Position numbers and translations under genes: made by a program | The notes under the pieces: generated by a model | What the model was told of the DNA's origin: nothing | Databases searched by the model: none | What the model saw: the letters and a program-made list of their open reading frames with translations, nothing else | Shown: positions 62,196 through 64,000 of the stretch, in pieces | Numbering within the stretch: the first letter of the stretch is position 1 | Layout of the letters: each line of letters starts with the position of its first letter | Source: Lacinutrix neustonica | GTDB lineage: Bacteria; Bacteroidota; Bacteroidia; Flavobacteriales; Flavobacteriaceae | Reading direction: 5' to 3' | Assembly: GCF_026625145.1 (NCBI RefSeq) | Contig: NZ_CP113088.1 | Span: 3,203,501-3,267,500 of the forward strand | DNA length: 64,000 bases

Positions 62196-63263
62196 ATGAA
62201 ATACAGCATTACCACAACAAAAGTAAAAGCATCTAAAGTGAATACTTTAGATTTTAACAACATTCCACTAGGTACCACCTTTACAGACCACATGTTTGTT
62301 TGTGATTATGACAACGGGCAATGGGTGAATCCTAGAATAGAACCGTTGCACCTTATTCCTACGCATCCCGCGGCCATGGCGTTGCATTATGGGCAAGCTA
62401 TTTTTGAGGGGATGAAAGCGACGCTAGATACTCATGGAAACCCTATGTTGTTTCGTGCCGATAGAAATGCAGCACGATTAAACACGAGTGCAGAACGCAT
62501 GGGTATGCCAAATTTTCCGGAAGACTTATTTGTAGAAGGATTGAAACAATTAGTGGCTCTAGAGCACAATTGGATTCCGCCAAAAGCGGGTAGTGCATTA
62601 TATTTAAGGCCATTTATGTATGCCGATGAACCCTTTATAGGGATGCGTGCTGCAACCCATTATAAATTTATTATAATGGCATCACCAGCAGGTCCCTTTT
62701 TTAGTAAGCGCATAAAATTATGGGCTGAAAAACAATACATTCGGGCAGCAGCAGGAGGGACAGGAGAAGCCAAAGCAGCTGGTAATTATGCAGCAGCCAT
62801 TCGCCCAACAGAATTGGCAAAAGCGAAAGGGTATGATCAAGTATTGTGGTTAGATGCTGTAGAACATAAATATATTCAGGAAGTAGGGACCATGAATATT
62901 TTCTTCAAAATTGATGGACAATTCATCACACCAAAACGAGATGGTTCTATTCTAGACGGTATCACACGAATGAGTGTGATTACAATTTTAAGAGACAAAG
63001 GCTACGAGGTTATTGAACGGGCCATTACGATAGATGAAATTAAGGCCGCTTCAAAAGCGGGTAAGTTAGAGGAAGCGTTTGGAACAGGAACGGCGGTTGG
63101 TATTGCATACATTCAAGAGATTGGAGTAGATGACCAAACCATTCATGTTTCTAATGAAAGCCCTGTAGGATTAGAGGTTAATAATACATTGGATGCTATA
63201 AAAACAGGCAAAATTGAAGATAAATTCAATTGGATGATCAAGATTGAAAAGGAATTGGTTTAA
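62196..63263 (+). CDS. ilvE: Branched-chain amino acid aminotransferase
   Basis: 355 aa, intact. Fold type IV PLP enzyme: MALHYGQAIFEGMKATLD, RLNTSAERMGMP, SALYLRPFMYADE, and the PLP-lysine region GGTGEAKAAGNYAAAI. C-terminal FGTGTAVGIAYIQEIGV. Transaminates Val, Leu and Ile to the 2-oxoacids that the E1/E2 complex uses. Lies between E2 and E1 on the same strand. Confidence 0.95.
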   Translation: MKYSITTTKVKASKVNTLDFNNIPLGTTFTDHMFVCDYDNGQWVNPRIEPLHLIPTHPAAMALHYGQAIFEGMKATLDTHGNPMLFRADRNAARLNTSAERMGMPNFPEDLFVEGLKQLVALEHNWIPPKAGSALYLRPFMYADEPFIGMRAATHYKFIIMASPAGPFFSKRIKLWAEKQYIRAAAGGTGEAKAAGNYAAAIRPTELAKAKGYDQVLWLDAVEHKYIQEVGTMNIFFKIDGQFITPKRDGSILDGITRMSVITILRDKGYEVIERAITIDEIKAASKAGKLEEAFGTGTAVGIAYIQEIGVDDQTIHVSNESPVGLEVNNTLDAIKTGKIEDKFNWMIKIEKELV

Positions 63264-63322
63264 AATACGGTCTTCTCATTCGAAATGAAGTAAGAATCCA
63301 TACGGAAGTAAATAAAATAAAT

Positions 63323-63350
63323 AGATTTCTGCCTACGCAGGAATGATAGA
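63323..63350. repeat. Short dispersed palindrome upstream of the E1 gene
   Basis: AGATTTCTGCCTACGCAGGAATGA: stem CTGC / GCAG with AATGATAGA behind. It ends 2 bases before the ATG at 63352. Same family as copies upstream of paaC, pcaF, paaZ and paaF. Confidence 0.6.
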
Positions 63351-63351
63351 T

Positions 63352-64000
63352 ATGAAAAAAAGCATACTAGAAAACGGGTTTTCAAAACTGTGTACAGCCA
63401 AGGCTATGACAGAATTGTATGAAGCGAATTTTAAACAGGTTTCAAAATATGTACATGCCACCTCACGAGGTCATGAAGCCATTCAAATTGCATTAGGATT
63501 GCAATTATTACCTCAAGATTACGCCTTTCCATATTACAGAGATGATGCCATGTTATTGTCGTTTGGACTAGAGCCATATGATTTGATGTTGCAGTTACTA
63601 GCAAAAAAAGACGATCCCTTTTCTGCAGGTAGAACCTATTATTCGCACCCCAGTTTAAAGGACGATGATAAGCCAAAAATCCCACATCAATCTTCCGCCA
63701 CCGGTATGCAAGCCATTCCTGCAACTGGCGTTGCCATGGGGATGCAGTATAAAGAATTACAAGGATTAGATGATAAAGCGCTTAAGGCGTTGCCCTTTGT
63801 GGTCTGTTCTTTAGGCGACGCGTCTGTAACCGAAGGGGAAATCGCAGAAGCCTTCCAAATGGCTGCCTTAAAGCAATTGCCCATCTTATATTTAATACAA
63901 GATAATGGTTGGGATATTTCAGCCAATGCAGCAGAGACTAGAGCACAGAATGCCTTTGAATACGCTAAAGGGTTTAATGGATTAGAAGCCATTTCAATTG
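63352..64000 (+). CDS. bkdA: 2-oxoacid dehydrogenase E1, alpha-type part (truncated by window)
   Basis: The first ~216 residues; open to the window end. MKKSILENGFSKLCTAKAMTELYEANFKQVSKYVHATSRGHEAIQIALGLQLL and the TPP-binding region CSLGDASVTEGEIAEAFQMAALKQLPILYLIQDNGWDIS (GDxSVTEG...N motif). In Bacteroidota the E1 alpha and beta parts are often one polypeptide, so the gene probably continues well past the window. Same operon as E2 and ilvE. Confidence 0.9.
   Translation, partial: MKKSILENGFSKLCTAKAMTELYEANFKQVSKYVHATSRGHEAIQIALGLQLLPQDYAFPYYRDDAMLLSFGLEPYDLMLQLLAKKDDPFSAGRTYYSHPSLKDDDKPKIPHQSSATGMQAIPATGVAMGMQYKELQGLDDKALKALPFVVCSLGDASVTEGEIAEAFQMAALKQLPILYLIQDNGWDISANAAETRAQNAFEYAKGFNGLEAISI

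Noticed and set aside
1..64000. CRISPR array
   Set aside because: No regularly spaced ~24-40 nt repeats are seen; the 14-nt array at 18080 has no spacers.
1..64000. Complete tRNA or rRNA genes
   Set aside because: Only the 3' tRNA fragment at 11861-11890 was found; no full cloverleaf or rRNA sequence is visible.

Overview
The window comes from a low-GC member of the Bacteroidota, most likely a marine or sediment Flavobacteriaceae. Evidence: GSCFA, DUF3871, DUF4230 and HYC_CC_PP family genes; promoters of the Bacteroidota form TAnnTTTG; a LemA-TPM-TPM cluster; an era/der pair; and a flavobacterial-style phenylacetate cluster.

Layout. (1) 1-11,900: the right-hand part of an integrated mobile island. 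It holds a DUF3871 gene, hypothetical genes, a primase-helicase, a GIY-YIG/NUMOD homing endonuclease and, as last cargo, a tight three-gene operon: a ~1600-aa trypsin-like protease fused to a STAND-type NTPase, a metallo-beta-lactamase-fold protein and an AbiV-like protein. This operon looks like a phage-defence system and is the most interesting part of the window. The island ends at a 3' tRNA fragment (probably tRNA-Met) followed by a terminator, which marks an attachment site. (2) 12.3-13.6 kb: a nuclease-like protein and a VOC protein. (3) 13.8-24.8 kb: a copper/heavy-metal efflux operon (HYC_CC_PP, CzcA/CusA, TolC, P1B ATPase, DUF305, CusB, HMA lipoprotein). (4) 24.9-44.2 kb: mostly core genes, including a catalytically degenerate SRAP protein, an AraC regulator, era, der, an outer-membrane beta-barrel, TPM/LemA, M23 peptidase, alaS, GSCFA and an aromatic amino acid hydroxylase. 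(5) 44.3-59.4 kb: a phenylacetate degradation cluster, tetR-paaE-A-B-C-D-VOC-paaG-paaH-(four-helix)-paaI-(Zn protease)-pcaF-paaZ-(GIY-YIG)-paaF-paaY. paaK is not in the window. (6) 60-64 kb: a branched-chain 2-oxoacid dehydrogenase operon (E2, ilvE, E1) with a divergent Lrp/AsnC regulator.

Sequence quality. About 40 single-base lesions interrupt otherwise intact genes, including the essential alaS four times. About 33 of them fall exactly where restoring the reading frame recreates CCGG. The deletions give CCG or CGG; the insertions give CCG-A/T-G or C-T-CGG. This looks like systematic sequencing error at a modified CCGG motif, not gene decay. I therefore annotate each broken gene as one reading unit and give the lesion site.
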